The notes beneath the pieces were generated by a model. The model did not search any database. It was not told the origin of the DNA and saw only the letters and a list, made by a program, of their open reading frames with translations. A program made the position numbers and the translations under genes. From positions 1,240,001 through 1,304,000 of the forward strand of contig NZ_BNJG01000003.1 in the NCBI RefSeq assembly GCF_016587375.1: a DNA stretch of 64,000 bases. Reading direction: 5' to 3'. Source of the DNA: Ktedonobacter robiniae. GTDB lineage: Bacteria > Chloroflexota > Ktedonobacteria > Ktedonobacterales > Ktedonobacteraceae. Positions 45,180 to 52,420 of the stretch are shown piece by piece (within the stretch, counting starts at the first letter, position 1; each line of letters opens with the position of its first letter).

Positions 45180-45242
45180 AAAGAGTGTAGTTGCTGGTGA
45201 TGGACTGGCTCTGCCAGTCCATCACCAGCAACTACACTCTTT
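45180..45242. repeat. Perfect inverted repeat, 30-bp stem, 3-nt loop
   Basis: Arms 45180-45209 and 45213-45242 pair exactly. It directly abuts the tandem repeat array. Confidence 0.87.
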
Positions 45243-45372
45243 CTTCTCAGGGTTCGAGCTACTATACCTTCTCTTCTCAGGGTTCGAGCTACTATACCTT
45301 CTCTTCTCAGGGTTCGAGCTACTATACCTTCTCTTCTCAGGGTTCGAGCCACTACACCCTCTCTTCTCAGGG
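45241..45372. repeat. Tandem repeat, four 30-bp units plus a partial fifth
   Basis: Units begin at 45241, 45271, 45301 and 45331, the partial one at 45361. Units 2 and 3 are identical, the first and last differ by a few bases. Each contains CTTCTCAGGGTTCGAGC. There are no spacers, so it is not CRISPR. The array joins the right end of one hairpin to the left end of the next, and the next hairpin's arm begins with the same CTTCTCAGGGT word. Confidence 0.9.
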
Positions 45373-45437
45373 TAAGGGGATGTACACGTGGAGAACGGGC
45401 CTGCGCCTGTTCTCCACGTGTACATCCCCTTACCCTG
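45368..45437. repeat. Inverted repeat, 33-bp stem with one G-T pair
   Basis: Arms 45368-45400 and 45405-45437, 4-nt loop. The outer flanks CTTCTC (45362-45367) and GCGAGAAG (about 45453-45460) extend an imperfect dyad. Confidence 0.85.
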
Positions 45438-45494
45438 GCGAGCGCCGCTGGCGCGAGAAGTCATGAGTAGAAGAAAATACAAAAGATGCCCTGA

Positions 45495-45522
45495 AGGTCC
45501 TGGCAAGCACCTTCAGGGCATC
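45495..45522 (-). terminator. Possible terminator of the DUF4097-like gene
   Basis: TGCCCTGAAGG-type and CCTTCAGGGCA-type arms form an 11-bp stem with a short loop, about 40 bp after the stop (minus strand), followed by TTTTGTATTTTC in that direction. This looks like a normal rho-independent terminator. Confidence 0.6.
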
Positions 45523-45556
45523 CCACAGCCAATCGTGGACAAGGAGTAATTCTTCG

Positions 45557-46468
45557 TTAGCGCGAGGGGCGCAGATCTCCGTTGACGGTTACTCTGCCGC
45601 CTGCGGTAATCGTCAGGGAGGCGCTACCGTTACCGTACACAACATTAGCGTGCTGGCCATATCTGCGTTCAAGCGCGCTCCCGCTCACGGAGCCTCCTGC
45701 TATGGCATTTACGGCAATATCGCTATTCGCGGGCAGAGTGAGCGTGGCGCTGCCGCCGACCGCGATCCTGTTATGGCTGCCTGGGGAGAAGGCTCCCGTC
45801 AGAGTGGCGCTGCCGCCCGCAGAGACCGAGTGCAGGACCGCGGCGCCATCAATATTCACGCTCCCTCCGGTAGACCCAACCTCGACCTCGGCATTCTGGC
45901 AGCCCAGGACCGTCGTGCTTCCGCCTACATGCTTACAGATGAGCTTCTCATCGACATTCTGCGCGTCGAAGCTGCCACCAACGTTATCGACCTCAGCCAC
46001 GCGGACATATCTCAGTGAGACACTACCACCCACGCCGCCCCAGGCTTGAATATAAGGGGCGTTCACTACGGTCAGGCTCCCACCAACGCTATGCAGCCGC
46101 GCCAGCTCGCTCAGGTCCTCCAGACGCACGCTGCCATGCGTCTGCTCTAGATTGACATTACCGCTCACCTGGCGCAGTTCAACGCTTCCTACGCGATCCG
46201 TACTCACACTCCCGGTGATGCGCGAGGCAGTAATCGAGGTCGTCAGCCTTGAGAGGATATTGCGTATAAAGGGTACACGCAGGGTAATGTCACTGCGATA
46301 ACCACGAATATAGAGCCGCTCGCCCTCCTGCTGGATACCCTGGATCGGCTCAGCCGTCTCAATAGCGATCTCTTCGCGCTCCCACGGCAGCACGGTCACA
46401 TTCCCCTCAATATCTTCAAGCACGATATGGGGTCTCCTGCCCAGCACGGTAAATGTCTGTGTCGCCAT
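45557..46468 (-). CDS. DUF4097-like beta-helix protein
   Basis: The protein is 303 residues of repeated short beta strands with Gly-Gly-Ser turns (SVGGSLTVVNA, GVGGSVSLRYV, NVGGSFDAQNV, HVGGSTTVLGC, STGGSVNIDGA, SAGGSATLTGA), about every 20-25 residues. This is the DUF4097 or adhesin-like fold. There is no signal peptide or TM, so it may be cytosolic. ATG at 46468 follows GGTGGAG. No partner gene is adjacent. Function unknown in this family. Confidence 0.75.
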   Translation of the reverse strand: MATQTFTVLGRRPHIVLEDIEGNVTVLPWEREEIAIETAEPIQGIQQEGERLYIRGYRSDITLRVPFIRNILSRLTTSITASRITGSVSTDRVGSVELRQVSGNVNLEQTHGSVRLEDLSELARLHSVGGSLTVVNAPYIQAWGGVGGSVSLRYVRVAEVDNVGGSFDAQNVDEKLICKHVGGSTTVLGCQNAEVEVGSTGGSVNIDGAAVLHSVSAGGSATLTGAFSPGSHNRIAVGGSATLTLPANSDIAVNAIAGGSVSGSALERRYGQHANVVYGNGSASLTITAGGRVTVNGDLRPSR

Positions 46469-46797
46469 ATGTCTGCTCCACCTTTCTCTGGCTGTTGAAT
46501 ATACTCTCTAAATCTTTAAAATCTCTTGCTTTTTTAAAACTTTGCTTTTCAATTGGTATTTTTTACCGATCACATGCACAATATTAACATACACAGGTTT
46601 AGAATGTCAACCCTATTTTGGATAAAAATACCAAATAATTGCAAAATATTGCCAATCTGTAAAAACTACTTAGCATCTACGGCGCTTCTCGCTGGGTAAG
46701 GGGGATGTGGTTGAGTACGCTAAGTTCCGCTTAACATGAGGAAGACCATTCTTAATTTCAATAAGAAATTTATATAAATATATGATATAATAGGGGC
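46469..46797. other. Divergent intergenic region, 329 bp
   Basis: AT-rich promoter area. At 46681-46712 a single stretch CGCTTCTCGCTGGGTAAGGG resembles one flank and arm of the hairpin at 45361-45437 without the inverted partner, a possible relic. The MarR promoter is listed separately. Confidence 0.4.
46786..46797 (+). promoter_or_regulatory. -10 box placed for a leaderless MarR mRNA
   Basis: TATAAT (46786-46791) ends 6 bp before the ATG at 46798. Transcription would begin at or near the start codon, and no Shine-Dalgarno site exists. The surrounding AT-rich sequence may hold the MarR operator. Confidence 0.6.
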
Positions 46798-47313
46798 ATG
46801 GGAGATCATTTTTCTGATGCTGACTTGAATGTCAGCGATTTGACGACCATCATTGAAGAATTTACGACGATCTTTATTCGATTACCCTCGGTGGAACGAC
46901 TGAGCTTCACCACTCTTTCAGTGTTGCATACGCTCTCTCGCAAAGGCTCCATGCGGCTGACCGAGTTGACTGCAACAGAACAAATGACGCAACCGGCTAT
47001 TACGCAAATGGTGAGACGGCTCGAACATGACGGATTGGTCAAACGCCGAGCAGATCCCCGCGATGCCCGTGCGGTACTGTTACAACTCACCACACGTGGC
47101 GCACAGATCATCGAAGTACGCCACGCCGCGCGTGTGAAGCAACTTACCAGCTTGCTCGACCAATTGCCCCAAGAAGAACGTGGGGCAATTGCAGCTGCCT
47201 TGCCAGCTCTGGCCCATACAATCGAATTGGGAAGAAAGGCAGAGCTACCATTGCACCCACTTCCTTCCGCCAGCGGCGAACAGCACACGGAACGCGCAAA
47301 AGAAAAGGAATGA
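46798..47313 (+). CDS. MarR-family transcriptional regulator
   Basis: The protein is 171 residues. The winged HTH covers about 45-115: LHTLSRKGSMRLTELTATEQ, TQPAITQMVRRLEHDGLVKR, then the wing ADPRDARAVLLQLTTRGAQI with the family Asp-x-Arg pattern. The gene is 3 bp ahead of the epoxide hydrolase gene, which it probably controls. Likely leaderless and autoregulated through the -10 region next to its start. Ligand unknown. Confidence 0.88.
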   Translation: MGDHFSDADLNVSDLTTIIEEFTTIFIRLPSVERLSFTTLSVLHTLSRKGSMRLTELTATEQMTQPAITQMVRRLEHDGLVKRRADPRDARAVLLQLTTRGAQIIEVRHAARVKQLTSLLDQLPQEERGAIAAALPALAHTIELGRKAELPLHPLPSASGEQHTERAKEKE

Positions 47314-47316
47314 ACT

Positions 47317-48570
47317 ATGCCTAGAAACCAGGAAGGAGCCTCTCTGGCAGGCTCCTCGTTTCCACTTCAGCCCACACCAATCCACATCTCGGACGAACAA
47401 CTCTCGGACCTTCGCGCACGACTGAAGCGCACCAGATGGCCTTTGGGCGTTGGTAATGACGACTGGTATTACGGTGTTGGTCGAAGCTACCTTGAGGAAC
47501 TTGTTGACTACTGGCTCAATGTCTACGACTGGCGCAAAGCAGAGGCAGCAATTAACCGCTACGAACATTACCAGGTGAACGTCGATGGCGTTCCTGTGCA
47601 TTTCATGCGCAAATCTGGTGTGGGACCGAGCCCAGTTCCACTTATCTTGACTCATGGTTGGCCATGGACCTTTTGGCATTGGTCCAAGGTCATTGATCCG
47701 CTTGCGAACCCCGGCGCATTCGGTGGCGACCCTGCCGAAGCGTTTGATGTTATCGTACCCTCACTTCCCGGTTTCGGCTTCTCGACGCCCTTGCGAAACA
47801 ACCCGGACATGAATTTCTGGAAAATTGCTGATCTCTGGCACACCCTTATGACGACCATCCTCGGCTACGAAAAGTATGCTGCTGGTGGATGTGATATCGG
47901 GGCTCTGGTGACTGGCCAACTTGGGCATAAATACGCCAACGAACTGTACGCAATCCATATTGGCTCTGCACAAAAATTAAGTTTGTTCAATGGGGATCGT
48001 GCATGGGATCTCAGCGGCTGGCATCCCATTCCAGAGAGTGTTCCTGAGCACATCCGGGCCGGGATCATCTCGCTCGATCGCCGTTTCGCTGCTCATCTAG
48101 CAGTGCATGTGCTCGATTCGAGTACTCTCGCATACGGACTCAGCGACTCCCCAGTGGGGATGCTCGCCTGGATTCTTGAACGATGGGCGAAATGGAGCGA
48201 TAACGATGGCAATGTTGAGCACATCTTCTCGAAAGACGATATCCTCACGCACGCCATGATTTTCTGGGTAAATAATGCCATCGAAACCTCCATGCGCGTG
48301 TACGCGAATGCAAACCGCTATCCGTGGACACCCGCCCACGACCGCTGGCCAGTCGTCGAAGCTCCCACCGGTATCACATTCGTGGGCTATGAGAACCCGC
48401 CTGGTATTTCTACGGAGAACCGTGTTCAGCATTTCCTGAGCAGCGATCGGGCATCCTGGTACAACCACGTGAACGTCACCGCTCACGATCGCGGTGGTCA
48501 CTTCATCCCCTGGGAAATCCCGGACGGTTGGATTGACGACTTGCGCCGCACCTTCCGTCATCATCGATAG
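47317..48570 (+). CDS. Epoxide hydrolase, EHN-domain alpha/beta hydrolase
   Basis: The protein is 417 residues. The N-terminal EHN domain (about 20-130: ISDEQLSDLRARLKRTRWP, YYGVGRSYLEELVDYWLNVY) leads to the hydrolase domain: oxyanion HGWPWTFWHW, nucleophile Asp in GGCDIGA, acid in the cap region and His in RGGHFIPWE. The two cap Tyr expected to activate the epoxide appear in ANRYPW and nearby. It opens epoxides to diols. Cotranscribed with the MarR gene, suggesting induction by an aromatic or xenobiotic compound. Confidence 0.86.
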   Translation: MPRNQEGASLAGSSFPLQPTPIHISDEQLSDLRARLKRTRWPLGVGNDDWYYGVGRSYLEELVDYWLNVYDWRKAEAAINRYEHYQVNVDGVPVHFMRKSGVGPSPVPLILTHGWPWTFWHWSKVIDPLANPGAFGGDPAEAFDVIVPSLPGFGFSTPLRNNPDMNFWKIADLWHTLMTTILGYEKYAAGGCDIGALVTGQLGHKYANELYAIHIGSAQKLSLFNGDRAWDLSGWHPIPESVPEHIRAGIISLDRRFAAHLAVHVLDSSTLAYGLSDSPVGMLAWILERWAKWSDNDGNVEHIFSKDDILTHAMIFWVNNAIETSMRVYANANRYPWTPAHDRWPVVEAPTGITFVGYENPPGISTENRVQHFLSSDRASWYNHVNVTAHDRGGHFIPWEIPDGWIDDLRRTFRHHR

Positions 48571-48708
48571 TCGGGTGCAGGAGGAATAGCTTGAAAACGA
48601 AAAGTTCTGGTTACCTATTGACTTCAAGTTAGCTTTAATAGCTACACTCCTTAGATGCTAATATCAACGTCAGTAGTTGAAGTTTTCGCAACATGAGGAG
48701 ATCAAATC

Positions 48709-49068
48709 ATGCAGGAATACAACAATCTCTTTGCCGTAAATGACCAGGATTTTGAGTCGCAGGTATTGCAATCCACGCTGCCGGTTATCGTCGATTTCTG
48801 GGCTGAGTGGTGCCCCCATTGCCATACTCTCGCGCCTGTATACAGGCAGTTGAGTACAACTTACGAGGGCAAATTACGCTTTGCTACTATCAACGCTGAT
48901 GAAAGCCCACGCGTTGGCGCCACCTTCGGCGTACAGGGACTACCAACCTTAATAGTCTTCCATGCTGGCAAGCCCATCGCACGCATCGTTGGGCCACATC
49001 CCACGCGTTTACAACAGCATATCGAGCGGGCGCTTGCAGAGATTAGCGCATCTCAACCCTCCTCGTAG
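48709..49068 (+). CDS. Thioredoxin-fold protein with CPHC active site
   Basis: The protein is 119 residues, thioredoxin size. The active site is WCPHC (Cys35, Cys38) instead of WCGPC; the cis-Pro is present in GLPTLIVF. CPHC is the DsbA-type dipeptide, which gives a more oxidising redox potential, yet the protein has no signal peptide and should be cytosolic. ATG after GAGGAG. Monocistronic with its own hairpin 17 bp after the stop. Confidence 0.88.
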   Translation: MQEYNNLFAVNDQDFESQVLQSTLPVIVDFWAEWCPHCHTLAPVYRQLSTTYEGKLRFATINADESPRVGATFGVQGLPTLIVFHAGKPIARIVGPHPTRLQQHIERALAEISASQPSS

Positions 49069-49084
49069 GCTTGTAAGCTCGCTT

Positions 49085-49152
49085 AGTAGATAGGGTGTCA
49101 TGGAGTGAAGCCCAGCATTCGCTGGGCTTCACTCCATGACACCCTATCTACT
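49085..49152. repeat. Perfect inverted repeat, 32-bp stem, 4-nt loop
   Basis: Arms 49085-49116 and 49121-49152 pair exactly, 16 bp after the thioredoxin stop. Confidence 0.87.
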
Positions 49153-49294
49153 CTCTTCTGACTCTTACCTTGGCTCGCAAGCTCACCTCGCGAAAGCAAG
49201 CGCTCAACATGTGTGAAATATGAGTTCCCCTCAAGGGCAAAATAGAGTATAGTGAGAGGAAGAAACGGTAGACAAGAGTAAAGGAGCGTAGAGC

Positions 49295-49639
49295 ATGCAA
49301 AGCGACAATATTATGGGGTTTATCATTGTCAGCGTGGGCATTATTTGCTGGATCTGGGTCTTGCTGGACTGTATTCGCGATCCCGATCTTGATGCGGCAA
49401 GCCGAAAACGCTGGATCGCTTTCGTCGCGCTTGTACCCGCGATTGGCGCGCTCTTCTATGTCCAGCACCGTCGCTCCGAACATAAGGCCCAGAACTTTCC
49501 CGCAACAGAGGCAGCCAGGCAAGCTGCTACCTCCGCTCCTTTTCAGCACCTTGAGCACTTCTCGCATCATGCCCACGCCGAAGATCCCATAGTCGAAGAA
49601 GCCTCGGCGCAAGAGCAGGAGCCACATCATGAACTCTAA
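49295..49639 (+). CDS. PLDc_N-domain small membrane protein
   Basis: The protein is 114 residues. The PLDc_N pattern is clear: TM1 GFIIVSVGIICWIWVLLDCI, the loop RDPDLDAASRKRWIAF and TM2 VALVPAIGALFYVQ, followed by a His/Glu-rich tail. The domain usually precedes phospholipase D in larger proteins, or stands alone as here. ATG after AAAGGAG. Its last 113 bp overlap the end of the MFS gene on the other strand. Confidence 0.75.
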   Translation: MQSDNIMGFIIVSVGIICWIWVLLDCIRDPDLDAASRKRWIAFVALVPAIGALFYVQHRRSEHKAQNFPATEAARQAATSAPFQHLEHFSHHAHAEDPIVEEASAQEQEPHHEL

Positions 49640-50873
49640 AGTCCTGTAAAAAGGGCATCTTGATGCGTAAGTCTTTTGGGCGCGCGACGATGAGTGCAAC
49701 GAGCAACAGCACCACGCCCTGCAAGCTATAAAGGTAGCGCTGAGAAAGCACTTCCTGCAAAAGTCCCATGCCCAGGTAAATTACCAGTGTGATCAATGCG
49801 AAAAAGGTTGCAAACGTTGCATACACCCGTCCCTGATAATCAGGATCGACGCGACGCTGCACGCTTGTGTTGTAAAAGATACGAGTCTCTATGAATACAC
49901 CAATGCAAAAGTTCGCAACCATTGCCGCCAGCAAGCCTTGCGCAAAGGCGAAGAAGAGCACACATAGCCCTGTCGCAACGACTCCATAGACCATCAGCCG
50001 CTTCTCACCAATACAATATCTTAGTAACGGTAACAAAATGCCTCCCACAACTGCTCCAATGGCGAAACATGCATCGATGGTACCAAGGCCAGGTGTTCCC
50101 ACCTTCAAAACGCTCGTGGCAAAAGGTACAAGCAATGTATTGATCACAGCAATAGTCATGGTAAAAGTGAGCAGAACAATATACAGTGGAACAATTGCCA
50201 GATGTTGCCGAACATACCCAATCCCATCTCGCAGATCATGAAGAAAAGGGTTGGGCGTTGCAGAAGATGCGGGCGAATGATAACCTCGACGCGTGTTGAG
50301 TAGGCAGATGGCGGAAATCAGATAGCTGAGAGCATTAAGCCCTATCGCCGCGCCCGGCGAGTAGAGAGCCATAAGCATTCCTCCACATCCAACGCCAAAG
50401 GCCGTCCCGAGCTGGATCATCATAGCAACTGTCGCGTTGGCGGAAAGGAGCTGCTCTTCCGAGAGGAGTTCACGCATCAAAGCCGTCGTTGCCGGAATAT
50501 ATACCTGATCTCCGATTGCAATCAAAAAGGCCATGAGATAGAGATGCCAGGCCTGGAGTTGATTGGTCCCCCACAACACGAAGATCACCGCTGTAACAAG
50601 CATACGAAACAGATCTACGCTCACCGCTAGAAACCTTCGGTCTAGCCGATCCGCACAGATACCAATGATAGGTGAAAGAAAAATACCTGGAAGGGCAGAG
50701 AAAATAAGCAGAAAAGCCACACTGGCATTAGAGCCGGAAAGCTGGAGGACCAGCCAGCTACTGGCAAGAAACTGCATGCCACTACCAGCATCTGAAATCA
50801 TATATCCGATAGCATATAAGACAAACGATTTCTCATGAAATATATCGAGACGTTCTTTAAGGGCACTGTACAT
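49527..50873 (-). CDS. MFS transporter (drug efflux type), extended into the opposite gene
   Basis: The protein is 448 residues with twelve TM segments, starting LYAIGYMISDAGSGMQFLAS and the loop GICADRLDRRFLAVSVDLFR, as in MFS_3 (enterobactin- or macrolide-type) exporters. The transporter proper ends about residue 411 (PKDLRIKMPF). The last 36 residues (VHDVAPALAPRLLRLWDLRR and on) lie antisense to the PLDc_N gene and start exactly at its stop, so the original stop was probably lost. Divergent from the CGNR regulator, its likely controller. Confidence 0.8.
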   Translation of the reverse strand: MYSALKERLDIFHEKSFVLYAIGYMISDAGSGMQFLASSWLVLQLSGSNASVAFLLIFSALPGIFLSPIIGICADRLDRRFLAVSVDLFRMLVTAVIFVLWGTNQLQAWHLYLMAFLIAIGDQVYIPATTALMRELLSEEQLLSANATVAMMIQLGTAFGVGCGGMLMALYSPGAAIGLNALSYLISAICLLNTRRGYHSPASSATPNPFLHDLRDGIGYVRQHLAIVPLYIVLLTFTMTIAVINTLLVPFATSVLKVGTPGLGTIDACFAIGAVVGGILLPLLRYCIGEKRLMVYGVVATGLCVLFFAFAQGLLAAMVANFCIGVFIETRIFYNTSVQRRVDPDYQGRVYATFATFFALITLVIYLGMGLLQEVLSQRYLYSLQGVVLLLVALIVARPKDLRIKMPFLQDFRVHDVAPALAPRLLRLWDLRRGHDARSAQGAEKERR

Positions 50874-50991
50874 AAATGATCCTCTTTTTACTAGTCAATA
50901 GCGGAAAGCCAGTCGACGTAATGATCAATTTGACATATGGGCGTTACTTCGTTTACATTACCAGGAGTACTTGTAATTGTCAAGAACGGAA

Positions 50992-51576
50992 ATGGGGATT
51001 ACGCCGATGGAGGCACTCTGCCTGCAACTGCTCAATAGTGAGCGATACGATTACCGTGGCGATGGTCAATTAATCGAGGATCAGTTATATCAACCTGGCT
51101 GGCTTGAGGCTTTGTTGAAGCGCTGGGATCTCACATTAGAACACGCTTCTCCACAGGAAGGACTGCCTATATTAAGCGTTCTCCGCAGTCGACTACGGCC
51201 CCTGGTAGAATGTCTGAATCAAGGTCAGGATCTTTCGGAGAAGGATCTCGCTCTCCTCAATGACGCGCTAAATGCCGTACCACGCCGCCGCTTAGTGGTA
51301 CACAATGGGAAGATGTATACGCTACAGGAGGAGCCACTGAGAAAAGATTGGTTATGGGTTGAGGCTGAAATTATCGCCTCTTTTGTGGCAATGCTAGAGC
51401 ACGATCCTTTGCGCATCAAAATTTGCGAGAACCCACACTGTAGGTGGATCTATTACGACGAGAGTCCAAATCACACGCGCCGTTGGTGTGAGGATACCTG
51501 CGCGAATATGATGCGTGTACGTCGCTTTCGTGAAAAAAAGCGTGCTCACGACTTCTCGCCACCTCTAGCACACTAA
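50992..51576 (+). CDS. ABATE/CGNR zinc-finger regulator
   Basis: The protein is about 194 residues from ATG 50992 (a start at 50977 or 51007 is possible). The C terminus carries the CGNR-type zinc finger: CENPHCRWIYYDESPNHTRR, then WCEDTCANMMRVRRFR, with four Cys ligands. The usual CGNR tetrad is here CANM, a variant. The N-terminal part is an ABATE-like helical domain (RYDYRGDG, LRSRLRPLVECLNQG). Such proteins are thought to be transcription regulators of stress genes; divergent to the MFS gene. Confidence 0.8.
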   Translation: MGITPMEALCLQLLNSERYDYRGDGQLIEDQLYQPGWLEALLKRWDLTLEHASPQEGLPILSVLRSRLRPLVECLNQGQDLSEKDLALLNDALNAVPRRRLVVHNGKMYTLQEEPLRKDWLWVEAEIIASFVAMLEHDPLRIKICENPHCRWIYYDESPNHTRRWCEDTCANMMRVRRFREKKRAHDFSPPLAH

Positions 51577-51694
51577 ACTGGATCAGTTGAACGTCTACTA
51601 AACTGAACAGACCTCGACGCACACAGGGCGCTTTCCTTGCGCCGCGAGCAACAAGCGAGCGTGACGCGCAACCGCGATTTGCTGCTCTTTGTGC

Positions 51695-51723
51695 TTGCCT
51701 TGTAGAGAAAAGATCCTTATAAT
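51695..51723 (+). promoter_or_regulatory. Promoter of the second PLDc_N gene
   Basis: TTGCCT (51695-51700), 17-bp spacer, TATAAT (51718-51723), 41 bp before the ATG. Confidence 0.6.
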
Positions 51724-51764
51724 AGAGGCGTGTCTATACAAGAGCAAGCAAGGAGCCAGCCATC

Positions 51765-52241
51765 ATGCAGATCGCGACATTCTGGTCTAATTCTCTGGCA
51801 TACCTCTTCCCAACAGCGCTACCCCTGGCCGATGCGGGAATCGCTGTTCTTATTATTGGTGTGATATTCATCGCCGCGCTTTTCGGGCTGGCTCTTACCG
51901 CTTTTTGGATCTGGATGCTTATCGATTGCGTGCGCAACCGCTACTTGAAAGACGATGCCAGAGTCGTGTGGGCGCTGGTCATCTTCTTTACGCACCTGAT
52001 AGGCGCCTTCGTCTACTACCTGACCGAGTACTCCGGTCGCAAGAGAAACGCCCCGCTGTATGTGTCTCCCTTTGTTCCCAATGCTCAGGTACAAGCTCAA
52101 CAGCCACCCCTCTATCAGCAGGGCTATCAGGCCTCGCGAGAGCAGGCGTACTTGCACGAGGCACACCAGCCAGACTGGCACTCCTCCGAGCTGCCTCGCG
52201 CCTCTTATCCCGAACAAGCCGAGCCGCCACTGCAACAGTAG
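51765..52241 (+). CDS. PLDc_N-domain membrane protein with Gln/Pro-rich tail
   Basis: The protein is 158 residues. An N-terminal hydrophobic region and TM (about 25-52, IAVLIIGVIFIAALFGLALT) precede the PLDc_N core (FWIWMLIDCVRNRYL, VVWALVIFFTHLIGAFVYYL). The tail from about 100 is low-complexity, rich in Gln, Pro and Tyr. ATG after AAGGAG. It resembles the protein at 49295 in design, but the tails differ. Membrane role unknown. Confidence 0.72.
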   Translation: MQIATFWSNSLAYLFPTALPLADAGIAVLIIGVIFIAALFGLALTAFWIWMLIDCVRNRYLKDDARVVWALVIFFTHLIGAFVYYLTEYSGRKRNAPLYVSPFVPNAQVQAQQPPLYQQGYQASREQAYLHEAHQPDWHSSELPRASYPEQAEPPLQQ

Positions 52242-52299
52242 AGGTACCTATCCCCCATATTACCCGCCTGGGCCAGGCTTATACCCACTTTTGTTGCCA

Positions 52300-52328
52300 T
52301 TGTCCGCTATTTGAGGTTAAGATATAGT
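52300..52328 (+). promoter_or_regulatory. Promoter of the TPP-enzyme gene
   Basis: TTGTCC (52300-52305), 17-bp spacer, TATAGT (52323-52328), about 92 bp before the GTG start. Confidence 0.5.
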
Positions 52329-52420
52329 GACTAAAGAAGGGGCGTGTATTGCGCTGTAAGAAGAAAAATATCAATCTATCCCCCTCTTGGCACTGCGAAA
52401 CTTAAGGAGGACCCTCTAGC

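Larger units (their letters stand above)
44972..45556. other. Intergenic region, 585 bp, with hairpins and tandem repeats
   Basis: This lies between the DUF4097-like gene and the phosphofructokinase gene (both minus). It contains hairpin 45180-45242, tandem repeats 45241-45372 and hairpin 45368-45437. Open frames over the repeats (NPEKRRYSSS or SSYYTF units) arise only from the exact 30-bp period. A second short dyad at 45490-45520 (TGCCCTGAAGG...CCTTCAGGGCA) lies 3' of the DUF4097-like gene. Confidence 0.5.

Noticed and set aside
45250..45270. tRNA T-arm (GGGTTCGAGC)
   Set aside because: The TTCGA loop lacks a complementary stem partner and no acceptor, D or anticodon arms fit.
45241..45372. 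CRISPR array
   Set aside because: The 30-bp units follow each other without spacers and no cas genes are nearby; it is a plain tandem repeat.
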